Below the pieces are notes generated by a model. It saw only the letters and a list, made by a program, of their open reading frames with translations. It searched no databases and was not told the origin of the DNA. 64,000 nucleotides of DNA, taken from NCBI RefSeq assembly GCF_902381825.1, contig NZ_LR698973.1:1919584-1983583 (forward strand), read 5' to 3'. Source of the stretch: Pseudocoprococcus catus. GTDB taxonomy: Bacteria > Bacillota > Clostridia > Lachnospirales > Lachnospiraceae. Made by a program: the position numbers and the translations under genes. This document shows, in pieces, positions 53,555-62,222 of this stretch (the first letter of the stretch is position 1; every line of letters starts with the position of its first letter).

Positions 53555-53582
53555 TGCCTTTTAAAGGAGTTTAAGGTATAAT
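53554..53582 (+). promoter_or_regulatory. Promoter upstream of the XerS-like recombinase
   Basis: TTGCCT (53554-53559), 17 bases, TATAAT (53577-53582). It directly abuts the palindrome. The leader to the gene would be about 180 bases; a second weaker TTGACA lies at 53614-53619. Confidence 0.6.
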
Positions 53583-53769
53583 GACTTTATTCAAGCCAAA
53601 AAAGGCGTTTTGATTGACATAATATTTTTATGGTAAACTGTTTTATATCTATTGCAATTATTTGCATGTTTTGAACAGTTTCATATTTGTGTACTGCTTC
53701 TTTGACTGTATAGCGCAGGCAGAATAATTTTAATGAATTATAGTGAATAAATTTTTGGAGGTTTAACGG

Positions 53770-54822
53770 ATGGCTGAATTATCATATAAGGATCAACAGG
53801 ATTTAAAGAACATTGAAAAGATTCGTGAACATTTACAGATTTTACCAAGATTCTGCGGCGAATACTTCAGATCTCTGGAAATCCGTAAAAGCACAAATAC
53901 CCGTAAGAACTACGCTTATGATCTGGGTGTATTTTTTTATTTTCTTAAGACCAATAATCCCTATTTTAAGGATAAAGACATACATACGCTGCCTATTGAG
54001 GTCCTTGATATGATTACGGCTATGGATGTTGAGGAATATCTTTCTTATCTTGAATCTTATACAAAGGATGGCAAATTGTATACAAACCGTGAGGAAGGCA
54101 AGGCGAGAAAACTTTCATCACTGAAGTCTTTCTATGACTATTATTTCAAGAAGAACCTGATTAGGACCAATCCGCCTCGTCAGGTAGATGTGCCAAAAAT
54201 CAAGAATAAGAATATTATCCGTCTGGATCCGAATGAAATTGCGCAGCTCCTGGATGAGGCGGAATCCGGTGAGAAATTATCCGGACGCCAGCTGGCGTCC
54301 CATGAGAAAACAAAAGTTCGGGATGTGGCAATTCTGACATTGCTTTTGGGAACAGGCATTCGTGTGTCAGAGTGTGTCGGTTTGAATCTTGAGGATGTGG
54401 ATTTTAATAATGGTGCCATTCGAATCATTCGAAAAGGTGGTAATGAGGCGTTGATTTACTTCGGTGATGAGGTCAGTCAGGCGCTGGAGGCTTATATGAA
54501 CGGATCGAGAAAGACAGCCGAGCCTGCTGCCGGACACGAAGAAGCGCTCTTTATTTCTTTAAATAAGACACGTATTACAACTCGGTCTGTTGAGCGGCTG
54601 GTGAAGAAATATTCAAGACTTGTCACCACAGTCAAAAAAATAACCCCTCATAAGCTTCGAAGCACCTTTGGTACAGCGCTTTATCAGGAAACGGGGGATA
54701 TTTATCTTGTGGCGGATACCCTTGGACATAAGGATGTCAACACCACCAAGAAACATTATGCAGCCATCGATGAACATAGACGCCGGATGGCTGCTAATGT
54801 TGTCAAACTCAGGGAAAGCTGA
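53770..54822 (+). CDS. Tyrosine recombinase, XerS-like
   Basis: A 350-residue site-specific recombinase. The N-terminal SAM-like DNA-binding domain (to about residue 150) is followed by the catalytic domain with Arg198 (GTGIRVSEC), His294 and Arg297 in HKLRSTF, His320 in LGHKD and the nucleophile Tyr330 in TTKKHYA. Its 350-residue length and long N-terminal domain resemble single-recombinase XerS of lactic acid bacteria and differ from 300-residue XerC/D. It is intact while the nearby XerD is frameshifted. Start has GGAGG 10 bases upstream. Confidence 0.9.
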   Translation: MAELSYKDQQDLKNIEKIREHLQILPRFCGEYFRSLEIRKSTNTRKNYAYDLGVFFYFLKTNNPYFKDKDIHTLPIEVLDMITAMDVEEYLSYLESYTKDGKLYTNREEGKARKLSSLKSFYDYYFKKNLIRTNPPRQVDVPKIKNKNIIRLDPNEIAQLLDEAESGEKLSGRQLASHEKTKVRDVAILTLLLGTGIRVSECVGLNLEDVDFNNGAIRIIRKGGNEALIYFGDEVSQALEAYMNGSRKTAEPAAGHEEALFISLNKTRITTRSVERLVKKYSRLVTTVKKITPHKLRSTFGTALYQETGDIYLVADTLGHKDVNTTKKHYAAIDEHRRRMAANVVKLRES

Positions 54823-54837
54823 GTTTGAGACAGGCTG

Positions 54838-55308
54838 TTAAGAATTGCTGCTATCTGACAGGTGCGACTTTTTAGTTGCCAGAAACGGGAACATCTCTTC
54901 CACTGCGCAGACTTTATCGGCCAGGCAGACAAGCCAGGCCTCTCTGGATGCAGGAATTTGGGTGATATTCAGAGGCCACATATGGCTTCTGATAATCTCC
55001 TTTTCCAGATTGTTCAGAGGATAAACTTTCTCGGCATTTCTGATGGCAATGCTGGCATGCCGTGTTCCATGATGCCATGGTCCGAGATGCTCGTCCTTTA
55101 TGTCATACAGATAATAGTCATGAAACATACAAGCTACAGCCAGCGCTTTTTCATTGACTGTGATATGCCATTTCTCTGCTAATTGATAGCTCATAACAGC
55201 GACATGTCTGCAATGCTCATAGGTTGTTGTGAACCGATGTTGTTTGAATTTTTTTAGCTGCTGCAGACAGTCTTTATGCAGCAGTTCATTTAAAATGTCC
55301 CAGTACAT
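54838..55308 (-). CDS. HD-domain phosphohydrolase
   Basis: A 156-residue HD-domain protein. FTTTYEHCRHVAVMSYQLAE, CMFHDYYLYD and IRSHMWPLNI give the usual His/Asp metal ligands. Substrate unknown; members of this subgroup occur next to nucleotide or wall genes. ATG 55308 (MYWDIL) is chosen with GAAGTGAT upstream. A longer open frame to 55455 overlaps a response-regulator fragment in another frame and is rejected. Confidence 0.8.
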   Translation of the reverse strand: MYWDILNELLHKDCLQQLKKFKQHRFTTTYEHCRHVAVMSYQLAEKWHITVNEKALAVACMFHDYYLYDIKDEHLGPWHHGTRHASIAIRNAEKVYPLNNLEKEIIRSHMWPLNITQIPASREAWLVCLADKVCAVEEMFPFLATKKSHLSDSSNS

Positions 55309-55333
55309 ATAATCACTTCTTTTTACTAATCTA

Positions 55334-55543
55334 CTAACTAATAGAATTAAAAATGTCCGATCGTCCTGAAGAATCGTCAGAATTCCGTCCGCATCCTGTA
55401 CAATGCCGTGATAATTCAGGGTCTGCATCACTCTCGTATCCCCATATCTTTTCAAAAAGACGGTCAGATGAAATAACCTGTCCGGGGTTGGCCATTAAAA
55501 ATTCAAGCAGCTGAAATTCCTTATTGGTCAGCTGATATCGCAT
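55334..55543 (-). pseudogene. Truncated winged-helix domain of an OmpR-type response regulator
   Basis: Starts MRYQLTNKEFQLLEFLMANP and continues GQVISSDRLFEKIWGYESDAD, an unmistakable OmpR-family effector domain. The receiver domain is missing and the part after SDAD is out of frame, so the recognition helix is incomplete and the final 30 residues are nonsense. A good AAGGAG site precedes this start, which may be chance or a recycled one. A remnant of a two-component system. Confidence 0.7.
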
Positions 55544-55595
55544 GATGTTTATCTCCTTCATTTCTTTTTCTCAATGATAGGTCATTTGAGCGGGA

Positions 55596-55967
55596 ATGTC
55601 AAATTATTTTCTTTTCAGCGGCGGCCATACGGAAATAGATGCAGAAGGTGATGGTATTGATGCTACAGGCGGTATTTTAGTTGCAGCAGGTTCTTCAGGC
55701 ATGGCGGTGAATTTTGGTAATAATTCGACGCAGGGGTCTGTTCTGGTGAACATGGATCGTCAGGAGGCAGGAACAGATATCGTTTTGACAGATGCATCAG
55801 GAACAGAGTTGATAAACTGGCAGGCTTCTAAGAAATACACTTCCGTTGTGATTAGCTGTCCTGGAATTGCTCAGGGTGAAAGTTATACATTGAAAGCCGG
55901 AACATCCAAGACAACAGTTACTATGGATAGTTTGATTTATGGTACAGGTAATACTATGGGAAGATAA
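55596..55967 (+). pseudogene. C-terminal fragment of a carbohydrate-binding-domain surface protein
   Basis: A 123-residue frame. SGGHTEIDAEGDGIDATGGI followed by LVNMDRQEAGTDIVLTDASG and YTSVVISCPGIAQGESYTL is the C-terminal part of large exported carbohydrate-binding-domain proteins (DUF4353 type) that start with a signal peptide. Here the first several hundred residues are absent and no ribosome site precedes the ATG, so this is a 5'-truncated remnant. Confidence 0.65.
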
Positions 55968-55968
55968 A

Positions 55969-56004
55969 ATACGCACCCGGGAGTCTAGGCTCTTGGGTGC
56001 GTAT
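55969..56004 (-). terminator. Terminator of xerD
   Basis: ATACGCACCC/GGGTGCGTAT, 10-bp stem (55969-55978 with 55995-56004); on the minus strand it runs into TTTTATC. The xerD stop is within the loop. Confidence 0.8.
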
Positions 56005-56870
56005 GGCTGTATATATCCCGGATTCTTCCGGTGTTCATCTTAAGGTAAATCTGTGTCGTAGAAATATCGGAATGACCGAGCATTTCCTGAACGGAACGCA
56101 GATCAGCACCATTTTCAAGAAGATGCGCAGCAAAAGAATGACGCAACGTATGCGGTGTGATATCTGATTCAATGCCGGCCTTTGCAGCGTATTGTTTCAA
56201 AATCTTCCAAAATCCCTGCCGGCTCATTGGCTGCCCGCTGTAGTTTGGGAAGAGAATCGCGCTGCTGTCATCGGAAATCATGGCGGGACGTGCCTGCTTC
56301 AAATACTGACGCAGGGAAATGCGAGCAACACTGCCAATGGGAATGATGCGCTCTCTTCCACGCTCGGAACAGCGAATATAACCGGCCTGTACATTGATGT
56401 CATCAATTGTCAGGGAAACGAGCTCACTGACCCGGATGCCTGTTGCATACATCAACTCCAACATAGCCTTGTCACGAAGCTCCTTGTTATTGCGCCCAGC
56501 AGGCTGTTCCAGAAGCCTTGTTACTTCGGCAACAGTTAGTACCTCCGGGGCCTTTTTCTCGATTTTCGGGGCCTTAAGCCTTGCTGCAGGGTTGCCCTGA
56601 TGGTTCTCATATCGTTCAAGATAATCAAAAAAAAGACTTCAGAGCGGCAATATTTCTTGAAATGGTGGATGTGGCAAACTGTTTCTGTTCCATCATGAGA
56701 ATATAAGCATTCATGGTCGTCTCATTCACATCGGTCAGATCGACAACAGCCTGAGCGTCAAGAAAAGCCGCGAACTTCTCAAGATCCCGCTTGTATGATA
56801 AAATGGTATTGCGGGAGGATTTCCTGACCGCTTCAAGATAATGTATAAAATTGTCTAATTGTTGTTCCAT
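55985..56870 (-). pseudogene. xerD: Tyrosine recombinase XerD, split by a one-base frameshift in a T8 run
   Basis: The first part (56870 down to about 56628) is an XerD N-terminus (MEQQLDNFIHYLEAV through NIAALKSFF). The frame then ends at TGA directly after a run of eight T; with seven T the reading would continue DYLERYENHQGNPAARLKAP into the catalytic half (GIRVSELVS, HTLRHSFAAH, LGHSDISTTQIY). All catalytic residues remain, so a single extra T is the only lesion. It is either a real inactivation, a slippage-dependent gene or a sequencing error. Confidence 0.85.
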
Positions 56871-56950
56871 TGCTTTGCCGCCTCTTTAGTTTCTTAATAA
56901 TATGAGTATTATTATAGTCAAATGTGAACAAAAAATCAAATTATTTTTTG

Positions 56951-57460
56951 TTATAAAAGTAATTGAATACCATATTGCAGTAAAACGGGATTAAAAGCCC
57001 ATTCTACTGCCGTGCCGATTGTCCAGAGCAATAAACCGATAACGAGAAGTCGTTTGTTAATGGGCAGCAGATGATCCGTAAAACCGGCAGTCATGCGCCA
57101 GGTCGCATAAAGAGCTGGGACATAAAAACAGACCTGAGGCAGGAGTCGGAAAATACACAAGATCAGGCCGGTGATACCGTATTCAAAAGCTGATAAAAGT
57201 CCCACAGTACCATAAATAAAACCGATATACCAGAAATACAGATGACAGAAGATTTTTCTTCTGGTTTTGAATGTCAGTGCAATAAGCAAATAAAAAGGAA
57301 TACACCGGCATAGAAAAAGATAAATAAAAAATCCGCTGTCTGTTGTGAAATCCAGGATAAAGCGGTCATAATCTGACTGGCAGAAAAATGTTGAAGGAGA
57401 ACTGCCCTGTGTCATCAGCAATAAAACAATTGATAGCAGTATGCCCATGGTCAGATCCAA
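56951..57460 (-). CDS. SpoIIM-like membrane protein (start uncertain)
   Basis: A strongly hydrophobic protein with about five membrane segments and no charged cluster, 169 residues from TTG 57460. FTTDSGFFIYLFLCRCIPFY and YIGFIYGTVGLLSAFEYGIT are reminiscent of SpoIIM-family proteins that help septal membrane engulfment. The frame stays open upstream through IRSYLFYHPWLLDLTMG, which looks like genuine protein, with GGGGGG at a Shine-Dalgarno position before an ATT codon at 57493. The true start may be that ATT, or one T may be missing from the upstream run. Usual neighbour of xerD in Lachnospiraceae. Confidence 0.65.
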   Translation of the reverse strand: MDLTMGILLSIVLLLMTQGSSPSTFFCQSDYDRFILDFTTDSGFFIYLFLCRCIPFYLLIALTFKTRRKIFCHLYFWYIGFIYGTVGLLSAFEYGITGLILCIFRLLPQVCFYVPALYATWRMTAGFTDHLLPINKRLLVIGLLLWTIGTAVEWAFNPVLLQYGIQLLL

Positions 57461-57574
57461 AAGCCATGGATGATAAAATAAATACGAACGAATAAAAATC
57501 CCCCCTGATTCAGCATAGTATATGCAAAATTCAGAGGGGATATGTGCATTGACTCAAAATTCATGTAAATGGGA

Positions 57575-58369
57575 CTACATATTTCTGCAGCGGTCACAGA
57601 CGGCAGAAACTGCCTCGATCAAGCTGCTTCTGAAGCCGGAAGCTTCAAGTGCAGCAACAGCAGCAATGGTCGTTCCGCCCGGGGAGCAGACTTTGTCTTT
57701 GAGGACACCTGGATGCTCACCTGTTTCAAGAACCATCTTGGCGGAGCCTAAAACAGCCTGGGCAACAAATGTGTAGGCTTTGTCCCGAGGCATGCCGTAT
57801 TTTACAACACCATCAGCTAATGCTTCAATCATCATATAGATAAAAGCCGGTGAACTTCCGCTGGCTGCGGTAACCGCATCCATAAGATTCTCAGGAACGG
57901 TTTCAGTCTTTCCGAAAGAAGTAAAGAACTGCATTAATTCCTGGCGTTCCGTATCTGAAAAAACATCCTCAGACCAGGAAAGACCTGTCATGCCCTCACC
58001 TACCATTGCCGGCGTATTTGGCATGGCACGGATAATACGCGCAGATGCACCGAGTGACTGCTTCAAATCTGCAATTGTATAGCTTGGCGCCAGAGAAATG
58101 ATGATTCGTGAGTCATCAAGTACTGGCTGTATCTCTTTTAAAACACCGTCATAAAACTGCGGTTTGACAGCAAGAATAATGTATCTGGACTGTTCGGCGC
58201 ATGCGCGGTTGCTGTCAACCCAAACAGCGCCGGTTTCCAGTGACAAAGCTTTGCCTTTGACAGCATCTTTTCTTGAGAAAGCAAGGGTGCTGGCGGGAAA
58301 AACAGACAGACATCCCTTGAGCATTGCTGATCCCATATTACCCATGCCGATAAAACCAAACTGATACAT
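57575..58369 (-). CDS. proC: Pyrroline-5-carboxylate reductase
   Basis: A 264-residue NAD(P)H-dependent enzyme completing proline synthesis. Rossmann motif FGFIGMGNMGSAML at the N-terminus, AVKPQFYDGVL, RAMPNTPAMVGEGM, and the signature SSPAFIYMMIEALADG with CSPGGTTIAAVAALE near the C-terminus. Full length. proB and proA are not in the window. Confidence 0.95.
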   Translation of the reverse strand: MYQFGFIGMGNMGSAMLKGCLSVFPASTLAFSRKDAVKGKALSLETGAVWVDSNRACAEQSRYIILAVKPQFYDGVLKEIQPVLDDSRIIISLAPSYTIADLKQSLGASARIIRAMPNTPAMVGEGMTGLSWSEDVFSDTERQELMQFFTSFGKTETVPENLMDAVTAASGSSPAFIYMMIEALADGVVKYGMPRDKAYTFVAQAVLGSAKMVLETGEHPGVLKDKVCSPGGTTIAAVAALEASGFRSSLIEAVSAVCDRCRNM

Positions 58370-58384
58370 TGTCTTACGCCTTTC

Positions 58385-59113
58385 TTATTCGTCCCAGTTA
58401 TGATATACGTTCTGAACGTCGTCGTCTTCATCAAGAAGATCAAGAATACGGTTCATTTTCTTAATATCATCTTCGTTTGTCAAAGTAGCCCATGTCTGAG
58501 GAACCATTGTTACCTCGGCCTCAGCCATTGGAATGCCTTCTTTCTCAAGGGCATCACGTACAGCGCTGAAATCATCAGGATCTGTAATGATCTCATAAGA
58601 ATCTTCTTCATCACTGAAATCTTCAGCACCTGCATCAAGGGCGATCATCATCAGATCATCAGCATCCATATCGCATTCTTCCTTGTCAATGATGATCTGG
58701 CCTTTCTTGTCAAACATGAAAGATACACAGCCACTTGTACCAATGGAACCGCCGCCCTTTGTGAAAGCACTTCTTACATTGGCAGCTGTACGGTTGCGGT
58801 TGTCAGTCAGTGTCTCTACGATAATGGCAACGCCGCTTGGACCATAGCCTTCATATGTATTATTCTCATAGTTAACAGAACCAAGGTCGCCTGCAGCCTT
58901 CTTGATACCACGTTCGATTGTATCGTTCGGCATATTGTTGGCTTTCGCCTTGGCAATAACATCACGCAGTCTGCTGTTATTGTTCGGGTCTGAACCGCCC
59001 TCTTTAACAGCTACAGCCAATTCACGGCCGATAATTGTGAAAATCTTACCTTTAGCAGCATCATTCTTTTCTTTTTTATGCTTAATATTCGCAAATTTCG
59101 AATGTCCTGACAT
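58385..59113 (-). CDS. yebC: YebC/PmpR-family transcription or translation regulator
   Basis: A 242-residue protein. [37 protein letters not shown] block ([20 protein letters not shown]) and [12 protein letters not shown] are invariant in the YebC family; YeeN/YebC proteins are now linked to translation of proline-rich stretches. Start at 59113 has GGAG; the extension to 59182 is not used. Confidence 0.95.
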   Translation of the reverse strand: MSGHSKFANIKHKKEKNDAAKGKIFTIIGRELAVAVKEGGSDPNNNSRLRDVIAKAKANNMPNDTIERGIKKAAGDLGSVNYENNTYEGYGPSGVAIIVETLTDNRNRTAANVRSAFTKGGGSIGTSGCVSFMFDKKGQIIIDKEECDMDADDLMMIALDAGAEDFSDEEDSYEIITDPDDFSAVRDALEKEGIPMAEAEVTMVPQTWATLTNEDDIKKMNRILDLLDEDDDVQNVYHNWDE

Positions 59114-59178
59114 AATTACACTCCTATCTCGTACTAATAATATCAACCTATTTATTCTATCATTTGTTTCAGCAAGAA

Positions 59179-60483
59179 TCAACCCGTAATTTTGGTAACC
59201 TTTACAAGGCTGATGGCGTTATCTTTAACACTCATGACCTTAAATGTATAGCCATCGATATCAATGCTGGCAAATTCATTATTTTGCGGAATATGTTCCA
59301 ACTTGGAAATCAGAAGGCCGTTCAATGTTTCGAAATCGTCATCAAATGTAATGCCAAGAGTACGGGTGATATCTTCTAATGGGGTCAGGCCTTTCATCAG
59401 ATAGGCACCGCCGATAATCTGGATGTTGTCTTCATCGGGATCGTATTCATCAAGGATATTACCGACGATTTCTTCAAGAATATCTTCCATGGCTACAAGT
59501 CCGCAGGACTGACCGTATTCATCCACAACAATAGCCATATGCATCTTTTTAGCCTGCATTTCACGGAAAAGCGAATTGATATTCTGGGTATCCGGTACAA
59601 ATACCGGCTTACGCATAACTTCTTTGATGGAGGCATCCGTTTCACCGCTGACAATCAGACGCATGACATCCTTTAAGTGGAGAATACCGATAATATTGTC
59701 TGTATCATTCTCAAAAACCGGATAACGGGAGTAGCGTTCCCGGGCCATGATTTCTGCGGCTTCGCTGAGGGAAAGACTGCAGTCCACGGCACAGATATGA
59801 CGTCTGTGCGTCATAATATCAGAGACTTCCTTGTCATCGAACTTGAAAATGTTGCTGATCATCTCAGCTTCACTGGCTTCAATTACGCCCTGCTCATGTC
59901 CTTCGCTGACCATCATGATGATCTCCTCTTCTGTCACATTCTCCTCAATATCCTTCGGATTAATGCCGGCAAGGCGGACAAGAAGGCCGACAGAGCCATT
60001 GATGAGTGCAACAAAAGGTCTGCAGAGCGTGCTGATCAGTGTCACGATACGAATGGCGGAATAAGCCCATTTCTCAGCATACTTAAAAGCCAGACGTTTT
60101 GGAAAAAGAATGCCGAAAACAGTGACAAAATAAATAATGATCAGACAGACGAGCAGGTGACTGATAACTGCAGCAGGCCAATACATCAACCGTGCCCGGG
60201 TCATCAGGAGAAATGTCAGGTCCGTAAAGAAAGGCCGTGCAACAAATGCGCCGGCGATAATCGTCACGGCTGCACCGATCAGATCAATGGTACTCATAAA
60301 GGCAGCAGGCTGTCCGACAAAACGCAGAATCCTGGCAGCACGGCTGTCGCCTTCCTCTTTCTTCTTGGTCAAAACGGACTCATTGACAGCGGAAACAGCT
60401 ACTTCTGTTCCGGTAAAAGCTGCATCAATTAACAATAAAATAATAAATATGACGATCCGTATAATGGGGTGTCCATCGTCCAT
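59179..60483 (-). CDS. Hemolysin/CNNM-family transporter with CBS pair and CorC domain
   Basis: A 434-residue membrane protein. The N-terminal DUF21/CNNM domain has four segments ([17 protein letters not shown]; about residues 8-170), followed by two CBS domains ([19 protein letters not shown] and [14 protein letters not shown]) and a CorC_HlyC C-terminal domain ([17 protein letters not shown]). Family members export Mg2+ or affect cation balance; the old name hemolysin is misleading. Strong AAGGAGAG site. Its stop is 66 bases before yebC. Confidence 0.9.
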   Translation of the reverse strand: MDDGHPIIRIVIFIILLLIDAAFTGTEVAVSAVNESVLTKKKEEGDSRAARILRFVGQPAAFMSTIDLIGAAVTIIAGAFVARPFFTDLTFLLMTRARLMYWPAAVISHLLVCLIIIYFVTVFGILFPKRLAFKYAEKWAYSAIRIVTLISTLCRPFVALINGSVGLLVRLAGINPKDIEENVTEEEIIMMVSEGHEQGVIEASEAEMISNIFKFDDKEVSDIMTHRRHICAVDCSLSLSEAAEIMARERYSRYPVFENDTDNIIGILHLKDVMRLIVSGETDASIKEVMRKPVFVPDTQNINSLFREMQAKKMHMAIVVDEYGQSCGLVAMEDILEEIVGNILDEYDPDEDNIQIIGGAYLMKGLTPLEDITRTLGITFDDDFETLNGLLISKLEHIPQNNEFASIDIDGYTFKVMSVKDNAISLVKVTKITG

Positions 60484-60546
60484 GAAAATAATCTCTCCTT
60501 TTTGTAGTGTTTTATAAAAATATATCAGATTTGAAGTTGTTCGTCA

Positions 60547-60576
60547 AATAAAAAAGCTGTCTCTTTAAGAGACAGC
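60547..60576 (-). terminator. Terminator after the mazF-like gene
   Basis: GCTGTCTC/GAGACAGC, 8-bp stem on the minus strand, then a run of T (A 60547-60555 on the plus strand). Confidence 0.85.
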
Positions 60577-60583
60577 CCCGGAA

Positions 60584-60931
60584 TTATGTATCCAGTTCAA
60601 GACTGATGCTTAATGCACGGTCTACTTTTTTGAGAATTTCATTGTCCAGATGACAGACTTTTTCTTTCAGGCGTTTCTTGTCAATGGTACGCACCTGTTC
60701 AAGGAGAACAACGGAATTCTTGATAAGCCTGTACTTTTCAGCATCCAGTTCCACATGGGTAGGCAGCTTGGCCTTATTCATCCGTGATGTTATGGCAGCA
60801 CAGATGACAGTCGGGCTGTGACGGTTGCCGGTGTCATTCTGAATAATGAGTACTGGCCGTACCCCGCCCTGTTCTGAACCGATCACCGGCCGGAGATCAG
60901 CATAATAGATATCGCCTCTTTTAATAATCAC
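60584..60931 (-). CDS. ndoA: MazF/NdoA-type endoribonuclease toxin without adjacent antitoxin
   Basis: A 115-residue toxin of the PemK/MazF fold. [31 protein letters not shown], with its catalytic Arg, and [16 protein letters not shown] match Bacillus NdoA over the whole length. It cuts mRNA at a short motif. In Bacillus the antitoxin gene ndoAI lies between alr and ndoA; here the gap to alr is 85 bases and contains no open frame. Start is GTG 60931 (MIIKRGD), with AGGAG 10 bases upstream. Confidence 0.92.
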   Translation of the reverse strand: MIIKRGDIYYADLRPVIGSEQGGVRPVLIIQNDTGNRHSPTVICAAITSRMNKAKLPTHVELDAEKYRLIKNSVVLLEQVRTIDKKRLKEKVCHLDNEILKKVDRALSISLELDT

Positions 60932-61016
60932 GCATATCACACTCCTGATAAACTATAAGGCTATTATTCCCGTTTATCGGAAGTGTATTCATCAGGACTG
61001 CGAAAATCTCTGATTA

Positions 61017-62195
61017 TCACCGAAGATAATTCACGATATCGACAACTTCACCGTTACGATAGTAAACACGCGGTACACGGCGATTGATATCGCATACAAA
61101 TTCGTAATTAAAGGAATTGTTGATGGCGGCAACTTCTTCTACAGGAATGGATTCGCTGCCTTGAGAGCCCACAAGAACGACTTCATCGCCTTGTTTGATC
61201 TCATAATCAGCATCTGTAACGTCAACCATCAGCTGATCCATACAGATACGGCCGATGATCGGCCAGGACTGACTGCCAATCAAAACGCGGCCTTTATTGG
61301 ATAATGCTCTTGGATAGCCATCGCCGTATCCAATGGAAACGGTAGCAATTTTGGTTGGACGCTGACAGACATAAGTAGCTCCATATCCGACGGTGGTGCC
61401 TGGTTCCACGGTCTTTACATAGATGACATGGCTCTTCAGACGCATCACAGGTTCCAGTTTGATAACTTCTCTGTCAACTTCATCAGAAGGATACAGACCG
61501 TAGATAATAATGCCGGCACGGGCCATATTCATGCGCATGCCAGGGTATTTGATAATGGCTGCACTATTTGCACAATGTTTGATCGGAATATGAACGCCGT
61601 TTTTCTCAAGACGGTCGATGACGTTGTCAAAACGCTTCAGTTGTTTAAATGTCATATGATCATCTTCGCAGTCTGCACAGGCAAAATGTGTGAAAATACC
61701 GTCGATACGGATATTCTTAAGCAGAGAATTGATCATAACAATACCCTGAACAGTGGCTTCGATACTCTCAGCATCGGATTTGAAGCCGATTCTGCTCATT
61801 CCTGTATCCAGTTTAATATGCACATCGGCAACTGTGTGCATGGCGTTTGCAACAGCATCAAAATCTTTGGCCATGCTGTATGTAAAAATAGCAGGCATGA
61901 TATGATGGGTGATCATATCTGCATACTGTTCTTTGGCAACAAAACCGAGAACAAGGATTGGCTGGATAATACCGTTATTTCGCAGTTCAATACCCTCATC
62001 AACGGTTGCAACAGCAAAACCGTAAGCACCCATTGCAGCTAATTCGCGGGCAAGGACAATAGAGCCATGGCCGTAGGCGTTTGTTTTGATGACACACATA
62101 AGCTTGGTATCACCGAGAACAGCCTGAATTTCCTGGATATTATGTTTCAGTGCGTCTAAATTAATCTCGGCGCAGGCACGATAAGTGTTTTTCAT
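61017..62195 (-). CDS. alr: Alanine racemase
   Basis: A 392-residue PLP enzyme giving D-alanine for peptidoglycan. YRACAEINLDALKHN, the PLP Lys37 in VIKTNAYGHG, KLDTGMSRIGF, and the catalytic Tyr in VGYGATY with IGYGDGYPR are all present. Start at 62195 has GGAGG. The gene lies 28 bases after nnrD, the arrangement common in Firmicutes. Confidence 0.95.
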   Translation of the reverse strand: MKNTYRACAEINLDALKHNIQEIQAVLGDTKLMCVIKTNAYGHGSIVLARELAAMGAYGFAVATVDEGIELRNNGIIQPILVLGFVAKEQYADMITHHIMPAIFTYSMAKDFDAVANAMHTVADVHIKLDTGMSRIGFKSDAESIEATVQGIVMINSLLKNIRIDGIFTHFACADCEDDHMTFKQLKRFDNVIDRLEKNGVHIPIKHCANSAAIIKYPGMRMNMARAGIIIYGLYPSDEVDREVIKLEPVMRLKSHVIYVKTVEPGTTVGYGATYVCQRPTKIATVSIGYGDGYPRALSNKGRVLIGSQSWPIIGRICMDQLMVDVTDADYEIKQGDEVVLVGSQGSESIPVEEVAAINNSFNYEFVCDINRRVPRVYYRNGEVVDIVNYLR

Positions 62196-62222
62196 ATTTT
62201 CCTCCAAATTAAGCATTGCTTT

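Noticed and set aside
54838..55455. Longer start of the HD-domain gene
   Set aside because: The extra 49 residues overlap a response-regulator fragment in another frame and lack family similarity; ATG 55308 fits better.
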